This document shows, piece after piece, positions 52,949 through 62,819 of a DNA stretch of 64,000 bases. The notes under the pieces were generated by a model. The model worked only from the letters and a program-made list of their open reading frames with translations, was not told where the DNA came from and searched no databases. The first letter of the stretch is position 1, and each line of letters starts with the position of its first letter. Location of the stretch: NCBI RefSeq assembly GCF_000015865.1, contig NC_009012.1, positions 3,403,081-3,467,080 of the forward strand, given 5' to 3'. Made by a program: the position numbers and the translations under genes. This DNA comes from Acetivibrio thermocellus ATCC 27405 (GTDB lineage: Bacteria; Bacillota; Clostridia; Acetivibrionales; Acetivibrionaceae).

Positions 52949-52977
52949 AAAGCTGCATGGCACAGCTTTATTTTTTA
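52949..52977 (+). terminator. carD terminator
   Basis: AAAGCTG/CAGCTTT stem with a 7-nt loop followed by ATTTTTTAT. Confidence 0.75.
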
Positions 52978-53133
52978 TGGAAAAATAACCTTTCTGCATA
53001 ATAAAACTTGCCATATTAACATGTAATCATTTAATGCATTTTTGCAGTGATTTTTTTCATAGTTATTATAATCGAAAAAATAATATGATATAATTTAAAA
53101 ACACTAAGAAACATTTGGCAGGAGAGTTTGACA

Positions 53134-53847
53134 ATGAAAAAAAGTAAAAAGGTTTGGACAAGTGCGGTGGTTGTGGCGGCCGGAAAAGGGACGCGTATGA
53201 ATATGGATATAAACAAGCAGTATATAGATATAGACGGGATACCATTGCTTGCAAGGACTCTCAAAGTGTTTGAAGACTGCTCTTTGATTGACGAAGTGGT
53301 TTTGGTGGTTAACAACAATGACATGTTTTATTGTAAAGAAAATGTTGTAGAGGCATATGACCTAAAGAAGGTAAAGTTTTTGGTGGCAGGAGGGGCGCAA
53401 AGGCAGGATTCCGTGTACAACGGCCTCTGCCAGGTAAATAATGAGGCTGAAATTGTTGTTATCCATGACGGTGCAAGGCCCTTTATAACAGAGGAAATCA
53501 TAGAAGAGTGCATTGAAGCGGCACAGGAATATGGAGCATCCACGGCGGCGGTGCCTGTCAAGGACACCATAAAGTCGGCGGATGAAGACGGGTTTGTAAA
53601 GAAAACGCTGGAAAGAAGCACTCTTTGGGCCGTTCAGACACCCCAAGCGTTTTTAAAGGATATCATAATGAAAGCTCATAAAAAAGCTGCCGAGGACGGG
53701 TTTTACGGCACAGACGACACCGTTTTGGTGGAAAGAATGGGAATGCCTGTCCGGGTGGTTATGGGAAGCTACAACAACATAAAAATTACCACGAGGGAAG
53801 ATTTGATATTTGCCGAAGTGTTGGCAACAAGACGGGATAAACAATAA
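53134..53847 (+). CDS. ispD: 2-C-methyl-D-erythritol 4-phosphate cytidylyltransferase
   Basis: MEP-pathway step adding CMP to MEP for isoprenoid synthesis. 237 aa; the CTP loop SAVVVAAGKGTRMN, GGAQRQDSVYNGL, VVIHDGARPF and DTIKSADEDG are all present. ATG 7 nt after GGCAGGAGAG. The partner ispF lies 6 kb downstream on the other strand, not adjacent. Confidence 0.96.
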   Translation: MKKSKKVWTSAVVVAAGKGTRMNMDINKQYIDIDGIPLLARTLKVFEDCSLIDEVVLVVNNNDMFYCKENVVEAYDLKKVKFLVAGGAQRQDSVYNGLCQVNNEAEIVVIHDGARPFITEEIIEECIEAAQEYGASTAAVPVKDTIKSADEDGFVKKTLERSTLWAVQTPQAFLKDIIMKAHKKAAEDGFYGTDDTVLVERMGMPVRVVMGSYNNIKITTREDLIFAEVLATRRDKQ

Positions 53848-53895
53848 AAAATACCAACTTTATCAAAACATCAAAGAAAGGCAAGGGTTGTCGGC

Positions 53896-54651
53896 ATGAT
53901 AAATGTGCAATCTCTGTCCAAGAAGTTTGGCGATATTGCCGCAGTAAGCGGTATCAGCTTTGAAGTAAAAGAAGGCGAAGTATTCGGGCTGCTGGGGGAA
54001 AACGGAGCGGGGAAAACTACGACCCTGAGAATGCTTGCGACTATGCTTAAGCCCACTTCCGGCACTGCAACAATGGCGGGCTGGGACATTGTAAAAGAAC
54101 CCGAAAAAGTAAGAAGCAGCATAGGAATACTTTTCGGCGGAGAAACCGGACTTTATGACAGGCTGACATGCGAAGAGAACATTGCATATTTCGGAGAACT
54201 CAATGACATGAGCAAAACTCAAATAAAAGAAAGGATTAAAGAACTTGCAAAAGTTTTCAACATGGAAGAGTATTTGAAGAGAAGAGCCGGAAAGCTCTCA
54301 AAGGGAATGAAACAGAAGGTGGCGTTTGCGAGGGCCATAGTGCATGACCCGAAAATAATGCTTTTGGATGAGCCCACGTCCGGACTTGATGTCAGCGCAA
54401 CAAGAGACGTGCATGAATTTATTGTAACTTGCAAAAAACAAGGCAAAACCGTGATTTTTTCCAGCCACAGCATGAGCGAGGTTGAAAAACTCTGCGATCG
54501 TGTTGCCATAATTCACAAGGGAAGGCTGGTTGAAGTGGGCACTCTTGATGAGATTAAGTCCAGGCACGGCAAAAATGACCTTGAGAATATATTTATCGAA
54601 TTGGTGGGTGACAGAAGTGAAAGCTGGCAGGCACGTATGGATTGTATTTAA
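53896..54651 (+). CDS. ABC transporter ATP-binding protein, NatA-like
   Basis: A 251-aa ATPase; Walker A GENGAGKTT, signature LSKGMKQKVAFARA, Walker B KIMLLDEPTSGLDVSA, H-loop FSSHSMSEVEKLC. It pairs with the ABC-2 permease that overlaps its end by 35 nt. NatAB exports sodium in Bacillus, but related pairs move other substrates, so the cargo is open. Confidence 0.88.
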   Translation: MINVQSLSKKFGDIAAVSGISFEVKEGEVFGLLGENGAGKTTTLRMLATMLKPTSGTATMAGWDIVKEPEKVRSSIGILFGGETGLYDRLTCEENIAYFGELNDMSKTQIKERIKELAKVFNMEEYLKRRAGKLSKGMKQKVAFARAIVHDPKIMLLDEPTSGLDVSATRDVHEFIVTCKKQGKTVIFSSHSMSEVEKLCDRVAIIHKGRLVEVGTLDEIKSRHGKNDLENIFIELVGDRSESWQARMDCI

Positions 54652-55834
54652 AAAAGAGGTAAAGGATATTGTAAGGGACAAAAAGACCCTTCTTACCAGT
54701 ATATTTGTTCCAATGCTGTTAATTCCCGTTTTAAGCATGCTTGTCGGAGGAAGTATAGAAAAGCTCAACAGGGATATAAGTGAAAACGTTACCATAGCAT
54801 TGACCAAAGAATCCGATACCGATGAGATTAGTAATATAGTGGAAAATCAAATAATCAGGGACTATCCCAACATAAAACTGATTGAAGTGGATGACCCCAT
54901 AAAAGCTATTAATGAATCAAAAGTGAGGTTGGTATTGGATTTTGAGAAGGATTATGCGTCCAAATTGAAAGAGGGCAAACCTTTTGTGATAAAGCTTATA
55001 TATGACAAGTCCCAGACCAAATCGGGAGGAAGTCTTGGCATATTATGGGATGCAATTGAAAGTTTTAATGAGAGAATCGTGAAAGAAAGACTTAATTCTT
55101 TGGGAATAAGCCCGGAAGTATTGACACCCGTTGTGATTGAAGAAACCAATATTGCCGATGAGGAAAAAACCAGTGCAAGTATCCTTGCCATGTCACTTCC
55201 CATGATGCTTGTGATTTTGATAGCATCCGGGGGTGTTGCTGCGGCTACGGACCTTGTGGCAGGGGAAAAAGAAAGAAATACTTTTGAACCTTTGCTTACC
55301 ACCAAACCCAGCAGATTTTCCCTTCTTTTCGGCAAATATCTGGCAGTGACTTTGTTTTCTTTTGTGTCGGTTGTTGCAACAATGATAGGAGCAGCTGCGG
55401 GATTTATGATAGACCCGTCCACCATGGTTATGGGAGTCGGTACGGATATTACAGGTTTTAGCATACCGCCGTTGGCAGTTTTTTTGGCCGTCATAATTTC
55501 AATAACCTTTGGAATGACTTTTTCAGGCCTAGAGATAGCCCTCAGCACCTATGCAAAATCCTTTAAAGAGGCCCAGACATACATGTCTTTTCTGTTGATA
55601 ATAGTTATGATTCCCGCTTTTTCCACAATGCTTATGCAGCCCAATGACATTCCGGCATATATGTTTCTTGTACCTGTTATGAATACGCTGGCAGCTTTCA
55701 AGATAGTGCTGGGTGGCAGTATCAACTATTTTTATTTACTTATGGCTCTGGGGTCGTCGTTGGTGTATGTCGGCATTACCCTGTGGCTTGCGGCCACACT
55801 GTTTAAAAAAGAAAAAGTGCTGTTTAGAAGCTAA
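54617..55834 (+). CDS. ABC-2 type permease, NatB-like
   Basis: 405 aa; first helix after the basic FKKEVKDIVRDKKTLLTSIF motif, a large external domain (about 50-175), then five or so helices from VILIASGGVAAATDLVAGEKERNTFEPLLTTKPSRF region onward. GEKERNTFEPLLTTK is the NatB/YhaP coupling motif. GTG after GGTGGGTG was chosen because its product starts at the usual place. Confidence 0.85.
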   Translation: MKAGRHVWIVFKKEVKDIVRDKKTLLTSIFVPMLLIPVLSMLVGGSIEKLNRDISENVTIALTKESDTDEISNIVENQIIRDYPNIKLIEVDDPIKAINESKVRLVLDFEKDYASKLKEGKPFVIKLIYDKSQTKSGGSLGILWDAIESFNERIVKERLNSLGISPEVLTPVVIEETNIADEEKTSASILAMSLPMMLVILIASGGVAAATDLVAGEKERNTFEPLLTTKPSRFSLLFGKYLAVTLFSFVSVVATMIGAAAGFMIDPSTMVMGVGTDITGFSIPPLAVFLAVIISITFGMTFSGLEIALSTYAKSFKEAQTYMSFLLIIVMIPAFSTMLMQPNDIPAYMFLVPVMNTLAAFKIVLGGSINYFYLLMALGSSLVYVGITLWLAATLFKKEKVLFRS

Positions 55835-56102
55835 AGAAGCTTACTCCATGCATATAAAATTTTCAGGCAAAATAAGAGCAATAAAAAAGGAAAAATCCCT
55901 TTTAATGTAGAATTATAACGGAGTAACAGATGTCCTTTACTTGGGTTTTCCACAGCCGCATAAAATGACAGTCATTGAAAGCCACTGATAATCCGATTAA
56001 TATCATGTGATTGTTTACTTGCAAGTCAATTTTCATTAAATGAGGCAACGTCTGATATTTCTGCGCTCCGGAGTTTATAATTCTGCATAGGGGGATTATT
56101 CT
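55835..56102 (+). other. Intergenic region before the sensor kinases
   Basis: No gene seen. A short AAAAGG/CCTTTT-type hairpin follows natB and a TATAAT at 56076 precedes the kinase, without a clear -35. Confidence 0.4.
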
Positions 56103-57917
56103 ATGCTTTTTGGACGCAAAAAGGGAATGCCCGAAGTGATAAAGGGACTTGAAGAGGAAAAAATCAGCACGTCATGGAAATTAAACCTTGAATTTGCGCT
56201 AATAGTTATGTTTTCCATATTTGTGGTAGGTGCAGCCTCGTTTGGTATGATTTCGAACTTTATATTAAATCATGCAAAGGTCAGTTCCAGCGAGCTTATC
56301 AAGCAAACATCCAAAAACATTGAAGCTATTCTGACAGGTTTTGATGAACTGGCGATGACTGTGTCAAGGGATAACACACTGGCAGAGTATATAAGTGTGC
56401 ACGACAGTATAGAGGATGTTAATCTTAAGGCTCAAAATGAAAGAAAAATCAAGGAAATCCTGAATAATTACGCAAAAAAAAGAAAAGACATAACCAATAT
56501 TGCAGTGGTATCAAACGGGGGAACTTACATAACACCAGATGAGACAAAACCGGGCATTGATAAAAATATAGATGACATTTATGCGGTAAAAGCGTTTAAA
56601 GAAAGCCACAGGCAGTCATTATGGCTCAACACGTATACATTGGACACTTCACCCTCCGAAAATGTACAGGTCTTTTCAATAATAAAGGGGATATATTCTT
56701 TAAGCAGTCTGAAAAGCCAGGGAATCTTGATTATAAACATTACGGAAGACTATCTTTTCAGACTTATATCGGATATTAAGCCCATTGACGACGGAAGAAT
56801 CTATATAATCGGCAGTGACGGGAATTACGTTTTAAACCCCTATGACAGAAGCAAGAACGGTAAAAAGGCGGATCTTGAGTTTGTGGAGGACATGCTGCGC
56901 AAGGGCGAGAATGTGGACATAAAGGAAATAAATGGTGAGGAGTATCTTGTGACTTACAATACCATTCAGGAGATAAAAGGTACCGGGCTGGGATGGATGA
57001 TAGTCGAGATTACTCCGGTTTCGGTGATCAGAACCAGTGTTACCGAAGCGGGAATGCGCCTGTTTTTCATAGGTTTTGGGTGTGTTGTCCTGGGATTGAT
57101 TCTTGTAGGGATGGCAACCGCTTTTTACAACCGATATCTCAATAAAAGCTATTGGGAAAGGCATTCCGTTGCATTGGAAAGGGAGAGACTTGCTTCCTTG
57201 GGACAACTGATAGGGGGAATTGCACACAATTTCAAAACTCCAATTATGTCAATAGCCGGAGGACTGGAGGCATTAAAAGATCTTGTGGATGAGTACGACA
57301 TTTCCATCGGAGATCCGCAGGTAACCGGTGAGGATCATCATGAAATTGCTGCTGAAATGAGAGATTGGATAAGCAAAATAAAGCCTTACTGCGGGTATAT
57401 GTCGGAGATTATATCCACGGTAAAAGGGCAGGCCGACAATATGAATGGATCAGAGAATTCAAGCTTTACGGTGGGAGAACTTTTAAAAAGAGTTGAAATT
57501 TTAATGAGCCACGAGCTTAAAAAATTTTCCTGCGAGCTGAGATTGGATATAAAAGTGGATGAGGATACAACTATAAAAGGAGAAATAAACAACCTTGTAC
57601 AGGTATTGAACAACCTTATATCCAATTCTATCGAGTCTTACAACGGAAAGGAAGGAAAAATAGACCTGTCAGTAAGCAAAAATGGCCAGGAATTGGAAAT
57701 AGTTGTAAAAGACTATGGATGCGGCATACCGGAAAATGTAAAGAGGAAACTTCTGAAAGAAATGATAACGACCAAGGGAAAAAACGGAACAGGACTTGGC
57801 CTTTATATGTCTCACTCCACGATTAAGGGCAAATTTGGCGGAACAATGAAAGTCAAGAGTGAGGAAGGAAAAGGGACGGAAATATGCATTTTGATTCCTT
57901 TTGCTGCCAAAACTTAA
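56103..57917 (+). CDS. Membrane sensor histidine kinase with extracellular Cache-like domain
   Basis: 604 aa: helix 1 (about 29-53), extracellular Cache-like sensor (about 60-315, with IYIIGSDGNYVLNPYD), helix 2 (about 322-345), then HisKA-type core. The phospho-acceptor is His375 in GGIAHNFKTPIMS. ATPase motifs: N-box VLNNLISNSIES, G1 KDYGCGIP, G2 GKNGTGLGLYMSHS. No response regulator is adjacent. A paralog follows after 20 nt, and natAB lies upstream. The ligand is unknown. ATG start, weak GGGGG upstream. Confidence 0.88.
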   Translation: MLFGRKKGMPEVIKGLEEEKISTSWKLNLEFALIVMFSIFVVGAASFGMISNFILNHAKVSSSELIKQTSKNIEAILTGFDELAMTVSRDNTLAEYISVHDSIEDVNLKAQNERKIKEILNNYAKKRKDITNIAVVSNGGTYITPDETKPGIDKNIDDIYAVKAFKESHRQSLWLNTYTLDTSPSENVQVFSIIKGIYSLSSLKSQGILIINITEDYLFRLISDIKPIDDGRIYIIGSDGNYVLNPYDRSKNGKKADLEFVEDMLRKGENVDIKEINGEEYLVTYNTIQEIKGTGLGWMIVEITPVSVIRTSVTEAGMRLFFIGFGCVVLGLILVGMATAFYNRYLNKSYWERHSVALERERLASLGQLIGGIAHNFKTPIMSIAGGLEALKDLVDEYDISIGDPQVTGEDHHEIAAEMRDWISKIKPYCGYMSEIISTVKGQADNMNGSENSSFTVGELLKRVEILMSHELKKFSCELRLDIKVDEDTTIKGEINNLVQVLNNLISNSIESYNGKEGKIDLSVSKNGQELEIVVKDYGCGIPENVKRKLLKEMITTKGKNGTGLGLYMSHSTIKGKFGGTMKVKSEEGKGTEICILIPFAAKT

Positions 57918-57937
57918 GAGACGGGTGGGAGTGTAAA

Positions 57938-59788
57938 ATGTCAAAAGAGATGAAAGCGCCGGAAAAAATAAAAAGTGTTTTTAAAAGATTTAATATAAAA
58001 ACAATAAACAAGCAAATAAGGCTCAATATCGTTTTTGGTTTGATTGTATTAATTTCCACCATGTTGTTGGGATATCTGTCCTTTGACATGATATCGGATG
58101 CCATGATAAGGCATGCCGGTGCGGACAACCTGGAGCTTGTAAAACAAATAACCAAAAATATTGAGACAGTAATGACCGGATTTGACGATATTTCAAACGA
58201 AATTCTTACCAATGAAAACTTTGACAGGCTTGTAAAAATGCATGTTACATTGGATGATGAACATAAAAAGGCAGCAAACAGAAGAAGCATAGAGAGTATA
58301 CTAAACGGTTATACCAACACGAGAACGGACATAGCGGACATAGCAGTGGTTACAAATACCGGAGAATACATTACCTCGGGAGAAACAAGACCTTTGGTTA
58401 CGGACAATGCGCTTTCATACTATGTAGTAAAAAGATTCAAGCAAAGCGGAAGAGACTCATTGTGGCTTGACACGTATCAGACTGAGGTTGCATCCACGGG
58501 AACACATACAGGGAACCAGCTGGTCATATCCAACATAAAAAGCATTAAAGGAGAAAACAATGAAGAAATTGGCATGCTTATCCTTAATGTAAAAGAATCC
58601 TACATATACAGTCTTATATCGGAAATAAAGCTTCCCGATGAAGGGCAGCTGTATATTGTCGGAAAAGACGGCAATTATGTAATGAATCCATTTAACAGGC
58701 TTCAAAATGGGAAAGTGGATTATGTAAAATATGAGTTGTATATTGAAGAAATATTAAAGAAAAAAAACGGAACATTTATAAAAAAAATAGATGGAAGGGA
58801 TTACTTGCTGGCCTTCCAGACGATTGACAGCATAAACGGTATTGAACTGGGATGGACGGTATTCGGGATGACACCGGTTGATATCATAACGTCGGGTATT
58901 GAAAGTACCCAAGATATTTTGTATGAGATTGGGTTGATATGCGTTATCGCAGGATTTGTGATTTCTCTGCTGATTACAAGGCTTTACAATGCTCATCTGG
59001 AAAAGAGATATGAAAGAAAGCACTCCATTATTATGGAAAGGGAGAGGCTTGCATCTTTGGGACAGCTTATGGGCGGAATAGCACAGAGTTTTAAAGCTCC
59101 AATTATGTCAATATCGGATGGACTTGATGAATTAAACAGTCTTGTGGATGAATATGAAAAATCCATAGAAAACGAAAATGTGTCGGATGAGACAAGGCAT
59201 GAGATTGCTTCCAGGATGAGAGAGTGCCTGGACAAGATAAAACCGCATTGTTCGTATATTTCCGATGAAATATCTGCCGTAAAGGGGCAGGCTGTCAATT
59301 TCAACGATTCGACAGACGGAATTTTTACTGTTGATGAATTGATTAAAAATGTAAAACTGCTCATGAGCCATGAGATTAAATTCTGGAATTGTGAAATGAA
59401 CGTGGAACTTAAAGTAAGCGGAGACACCTCGATAAGAGGAGAAATAAACAATATGACTCAGGTAATGAATAATATAATTACCAATGCCATTGAAGCCTAT
59501 AACGGCAAAGGAGGAAAAATTGATTTAATATTCAGCAAAAAAGGACATAATTTGGAGATAACCGTAAGAGATTATGGATGCGGAATCCCCGAAAGCGTAA
59601 AAAGCAAACTGTTTAAAGAAATGGTGACGACCAAGGGTTCAAAAGGTACGGGTATAGGCGTGTATATGGCCTATTCCACCATAAAAGGAAAATTCGGAGG
59701 AACCATGACCATTGACAGCAAGGAAGGGAAGGGAACCTCCGTAAATATCACCATACCCTTAAAGGATAAAGATTTTACTCCACCGTAA
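57938..59788 (+). CDS. Paralogous sensor kinase-like protein lacking the phospho-acceptor His
   Basis: 616 aa, same layout and strong similarity to the preceding kinase. The dimerisation helix reads GGIAQSFKAPIMS: the His is Gln383 (CAG). ATP-binding motifs are intact (MNNIITNAIEAYNG, RDYGCGIP, GSKGTGIGVYM). It may bind ATP and phosphorylate its partner in a heterodimer, or act as a sensor-only pseudokinase. ATG after GGGTGGGAG; the upstream open frame overlaps the previous gene without a site. Confidence 0.85.
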   Translation: MSKEMKAPEKIKSVFKRFNIKTINKQIRLNIVFGLIVLISTMLLGYLSFDMISDAMIRHAGADNLELVKQITKNIETVMTGFDDISNEILTNENFDRLVKMHVTLDDEHKKAANRRSIESILNGYTNTRTDIADIAVVTNTGEYITSGETRPLVTDNALSYYVVKRFKQSGRDSLWLDTYQTEVASTGTHTGNQLVISNIKSIKGENNEEIGMLILNVKESYIYSLISEIKLPDEGQLYIVGKDGNYVMNPFNRLQNGKVDYVKYELYIEEILKKKNGTFIKKIDGRDYLLAFQTIDSINGIELGWTVFGMTPVDIITSGIESTQDILYEIGLICVIAGFVISLLITRLYNAHLEKRYERKHSIIMERERLASLGQLMGGIAQSFKAPIMSISDGLDELNSLVDEYEKSIENENVSDETRHEIASRMRECLDKIKPHCSYISDEISAVKGQAVNFNDSTDGIFTVDELIKNVKLLMSHEIKFWNCEMNVELKVSGDTSIRGEINNMTQVMNNIITNAIEAYNGKGGKIDLIFSKKGHNLEITVRDYGCGIPESVKSKLFKEMVTTKGSKGTGIGVYMAYSTIKGKFGGTMTIDSKEGKGTSVNITIPLKDKDFTPP

Positions 59789-60245
59789 TACAGCTAAATA
59801 CCTGGATACCCTGGCCCTGACCGAATTGAGTAAGGCCTTCGCCGGTGGTGGCGGTTATGCCTATGGAGTTTTCCGGTATGTCCAAAAGCTTCGCGAGACT
59901 GCTTCTGATTGCAGGAATATGGGGAGTGATTTTTGGAGTAAGGCATTCTATGGATATTGACACATGAATTATTTTTTGCCCGTTTAAATATTTAAGTGCT
60001 TCTTTCAGATAAACTTTACTGTCGGTTATGCCTTTTTCAAGGCAAAGCTCATCGCTGATTTTGCCAAGGATGTTTACGCAGGTGACTCCGGAAATTGCAT
60101 TTGTAAGAGAGTGGAGTATAACATCTGCATCGCTGTTTCCTTTGAGCGGCGGGTAGCCTTCCAATACCACTCCTCCAAGCACGAGCTTTTTATCCTTGTT
60201 ATCAAAATCAAACCTGTGGCTGTCCTGTCCTATTCCAACTTTCAT
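59775..60245 (-). CDS. ispF: 2-C-methyl-D-erythritol 2,4-cyclodiphosphate synthase, divergent
   Basis: MEP-pathway enzyme forming MEcPP with release of CMP. 156 aa, normal length. Metal ligands are kept: Asp8 and His10 in GIGQDSHRF, His45 in NSDADVILH. Some usual residues differ: the His of (A/G)HSDxDV is Asn37, and the following GDIGxxFPD segment is replaced by NILGKISDE. The end reads ATTGEGLTQFGQGQGI. Its 3' end overlaps the kinase gene by 14 nt, convergently. ispF is the best call; reduced activity or an altered role is possible. Confidence 0.82.
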   Translation of the reverse strand: MKVGIGQDSHRFDFDNKDKKLVLGGVVLEGYPPLKGNSDADVILHSLTNAISGVTCVNILGKISDELCLEKGITDSKVYLKEALKYLNGQKIIHVSISIECLTPKITPHIPAIRSSLAKLLDIPENSIGITATTGEGLTQFGQGQGIQVFSCITVE

Positions 60246-60430
60246 CCGTAATCATTCCTTTGTTTTTATGTTTTTTATATTATAATTATTTTATTCTTAA
60301 TTGACGTAATTTTAATTTATGATTACTGTTATTTTGTTTACTGATTGGATTTCAGTATTCTTTCACGATTATATCCTACTAATTGATAACAGGCAAGACA
60401 GCCCAAAGTTTTTTGTGATTTTTATGTATA
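60246..60430. other. AT-rich divergent intergenic region
   Basis: Lies between ispF (minus strand) and the proS promoter. It must include the ispF promoter; nothing specific could be assigned. Confidence 0.45.
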
Positions 60431-60459
60431 TTGACATAGTATGGCAGGTATATTAATAT
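60431..60459 (+). promoter_or_regulatory. proS promoter
   Basis: TTGACA, 17-nt spacer, TAATAT, feeding the T-box leader. Confidence 0.7.
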
Positions 60460-60465
60460 ATAAAA

Positions 60466-60786
60466 TATAGTAATTTGAATGTGTATAAACATCCCGTAAG
60501 GTAACGGTTAATTAAATACAGGGTTAAATGGTCTGTGAAGGGGCTGCGAAAGGGCAGGCTTTCAGAGAGGGAGCTTCATGGGTAAATAAACGGCTTGAAA
60601 AGAGGCTTCTTATTTATCCATGGCTGCGAGAGCTTCCAGGCACTAAACTTTCTTCCCACCCCGGAGATGCAGTTTGAAAGACTGCCGGTTATACTCCGTT
60701 ATAGGTATGTAGAGCAGGGTTCTTACCAATTTGGGTGGTACCGCGGAAAACAACACTCCGTCCCATAGCAGTGGACGGATTTTTTA
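60466..60786 (+). promoter_or_regulatory. T-box leader of proS
   Basis: Uncharged tRNA binds T-box leaders and favours the antiterminator. Here the core T-box GGGTGGTACCGCGG lies at 60733-60746, preceded by a long stem I region with AGAGA and GCTGCGAGAG elements, and followed by a terminator. Position before proS implies tRNA-Pro sensing; I could not pin the specifier codon by eye. Confidence 0.92.
60757..60785 (+). terminator. T-box regulated terminator
   Basis: TCCGTCC/GGACGGA stem with a 9-nt loop and six T. The antiterminator pairing with the T-box sequence would disrupt it. Confidence 0.85.
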
Positions 60787-60878
60787 ATGTAAACCGAATT
60801 TATGATGGTTTAATATTTCAGGTTTTATGGGATTTTATATAAAGTTTCATAAAGTTTTGTAAAGGAGGTTTTTAGTAT

Positions 60879-62597
60879 ATGAGAGTTTCCAATATGTTTT
60901 TTCAAACACTGAGGGAAGTTCCGGCGGAAGCTGAAATAGCAAGTCATCAGCTTATGCTGAGAGCCGGACTTATGAGAAAGCTGGCATCGGGAATTTATTC
61001 CTTCTTACCTTTGGGTTACAGGGTTTTTAGAAAGATTGAGCAGATTGTAAGGGAAGAGATGGACAGGGCTGGCGCCCAGGAATTGATAATGTCGGCGCTT
61101 CTTCCCGCCGAATCGTACCAGGCATCGGGACGATGGGAAGTATTCGGGGCGGAAATGTTCAGGCTCAAAGACAGAAACGGAAGGGATTTTTGTCTTGGAC
61201 CAACCCATGAAGAAATATTTACCGAAACGGTAAAAAGTGTTACAAGGTCGTACAGGTCTCTTCCCCTTATTCTCTACCAGATTCAGACAAAGTACAGGGA
61301 TGAGAGAAGGCCAAGATTTGGTGTTATGAGATCGAGAGAGTTCGTGATGAAGGACGCATACAGTTTTGACAGGGACGAGGCGGGCCTTGATATATCCTAC
61401 AAGAAGATGTACGATGCATACTGCAGGATATTTGACCGTTTGGGACTGGACTACATCATTGTGGATGCGGATACCGGAGCAATGGGAGGTTCAGACTCAC
61501 AGGAGTTTATGGTGAAATCGGCAGTAGGTGAATCACGCATTGCATATTGTGAAGCCTGCGGTTATGCGGCAAATGATGAAAAAGCCGAGTGTGTACCTGA
61601 AAAATGCTGCGATGACAAAGAATGCTGTGGGGAACTTGGACTGGAAAAAGTTGCAACTCCGGACGTGCGGACCATTGAGGAGCTTATGCAGTTCTTCGGC
61701 TGCTCTGCAAAGGAATTTGCAAAGACCCTTATATATAAAGCGGATGATAAAGTCGTTGCGGCCATGGTAAGAGGAGACAGAGAGCTGAATGAGACAAAGC
61801 TTCAGAATCTCCTGGGCTGCATAGAGCTTGAAATGGCGGATGCTGAAACGGTGGAGAAGGTGACAGGTGCGGCTGTAGGCTTTGCAGGTCCCATAGGCCT
61901 TGATATTGATATTGTGGTTGACCTTGAAGTTGCAGAAATGAAGAACTTTGTGGTGGGAGCAAATGAGACGGGTTTCCACTACAAGAATGTCAATATAAAC
62001 AGGGATTTTAAACCCAAATACGTGAAAGACATAAGGACTATCAAAGAAGGGGATGCATGCCCCAAATGCGGAGCTCCTGTAAAGGTTGAATTCGGAATTG
62101 AAGTTGGGCACATATTCAAGCTTGGAACCAAGTATTCGGAAGCTTTAGACTGCATATATCTTGATGAAACCGGCAAAGAAAGACCTATGATTATGGGATG
62201 CTACGGTATAGGAATAAACAGGAGCATGGCCGCCGTAATTGAACAGAACAACGACGAAAACGGAATAATCTGGCCTATATCCATTGCACCATATCATGTA
62301 ATTGTAATACCGGTAAATACCACCGACAGTGTTCAGATGGAGCTGGCCGAAAAGATATATACCCAGCTGGGAGAAATGGGCATTGAGGTACTGCTGGATG
62401 ACAGGGACGAACGGCCGGGAGTCAAGTTCAAGGATGCCGACCTTATTGGTATTCCGATAAGGATAACTGTAGGAAAAAGAGCAGGAGAAGGCATTGTTGA
62501 ATATAAGCTGAGGCGTGAAAAGGATTTTGCTGCAATTCCTTATGAGGAAGCAATTGCAAAAGCTAAAAAGGAAGTGGCCGAAGGCCTTAAAAAATAA
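60879..62597 (+). CDS. proS: Prolyl-tRNA synthetase, bacterial type with editing domain
   Basis: Charges tRNA-Pro; the INS domain edits Ala-tRNA-Pro. 572 aa: class II core with [20 protein letters not shown], motif 2 [16 protein letters not shown], and motif 3 [12 protein letters not shown]. The INS domain runs from about 224 to 407, and the anticodon-binding domain ends the protein. Near the INS start is an unusual Cys cluster (224, 227, 238, 243, 244, 249, 250). AAAGGAGG before the ATG. Confidence 0.96.
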
Positions 62598-62644
62598 TAG
62601 AGAAATTTTGGGACCGAAAGTTTAATTTGCAGGGCTTAAGCAAG

Positions 62645-62681
62645 GAGTATCGCATGTTTGACATGTGGTACTCTTTTTTTT
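62645..62681 (+). terminator. proS terminator
   Basis: GAGTATCGCATG pairs with CATGTGGTACTC (two G-U pairs), followed by eight T. Confidence 0.85.
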
Positions 62682-62732
62682 ATATAAAGTTTTTTATTTT
62701 ATAGCTTGCTTATGTAAATAATTCATTTAAAT

Positions 62733-62762
62733 TTGTCAATACTATAATCAACACTGTATAAA
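62733..62762 (+). promoter_or_regulatory. Likely promoter of the CAP-domain gene
   Basis: TTGTCA, 18-nt spacer, TATAAA, about 57 nt before the start codon. It is a moderate match. Confidence 0.45.
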
Positions 62763-62819
62763 CAACTATAATTTCATTTTAATTGTATGTTTAATTTGAT
62801 GACTTGGAGGGATTTTTTC

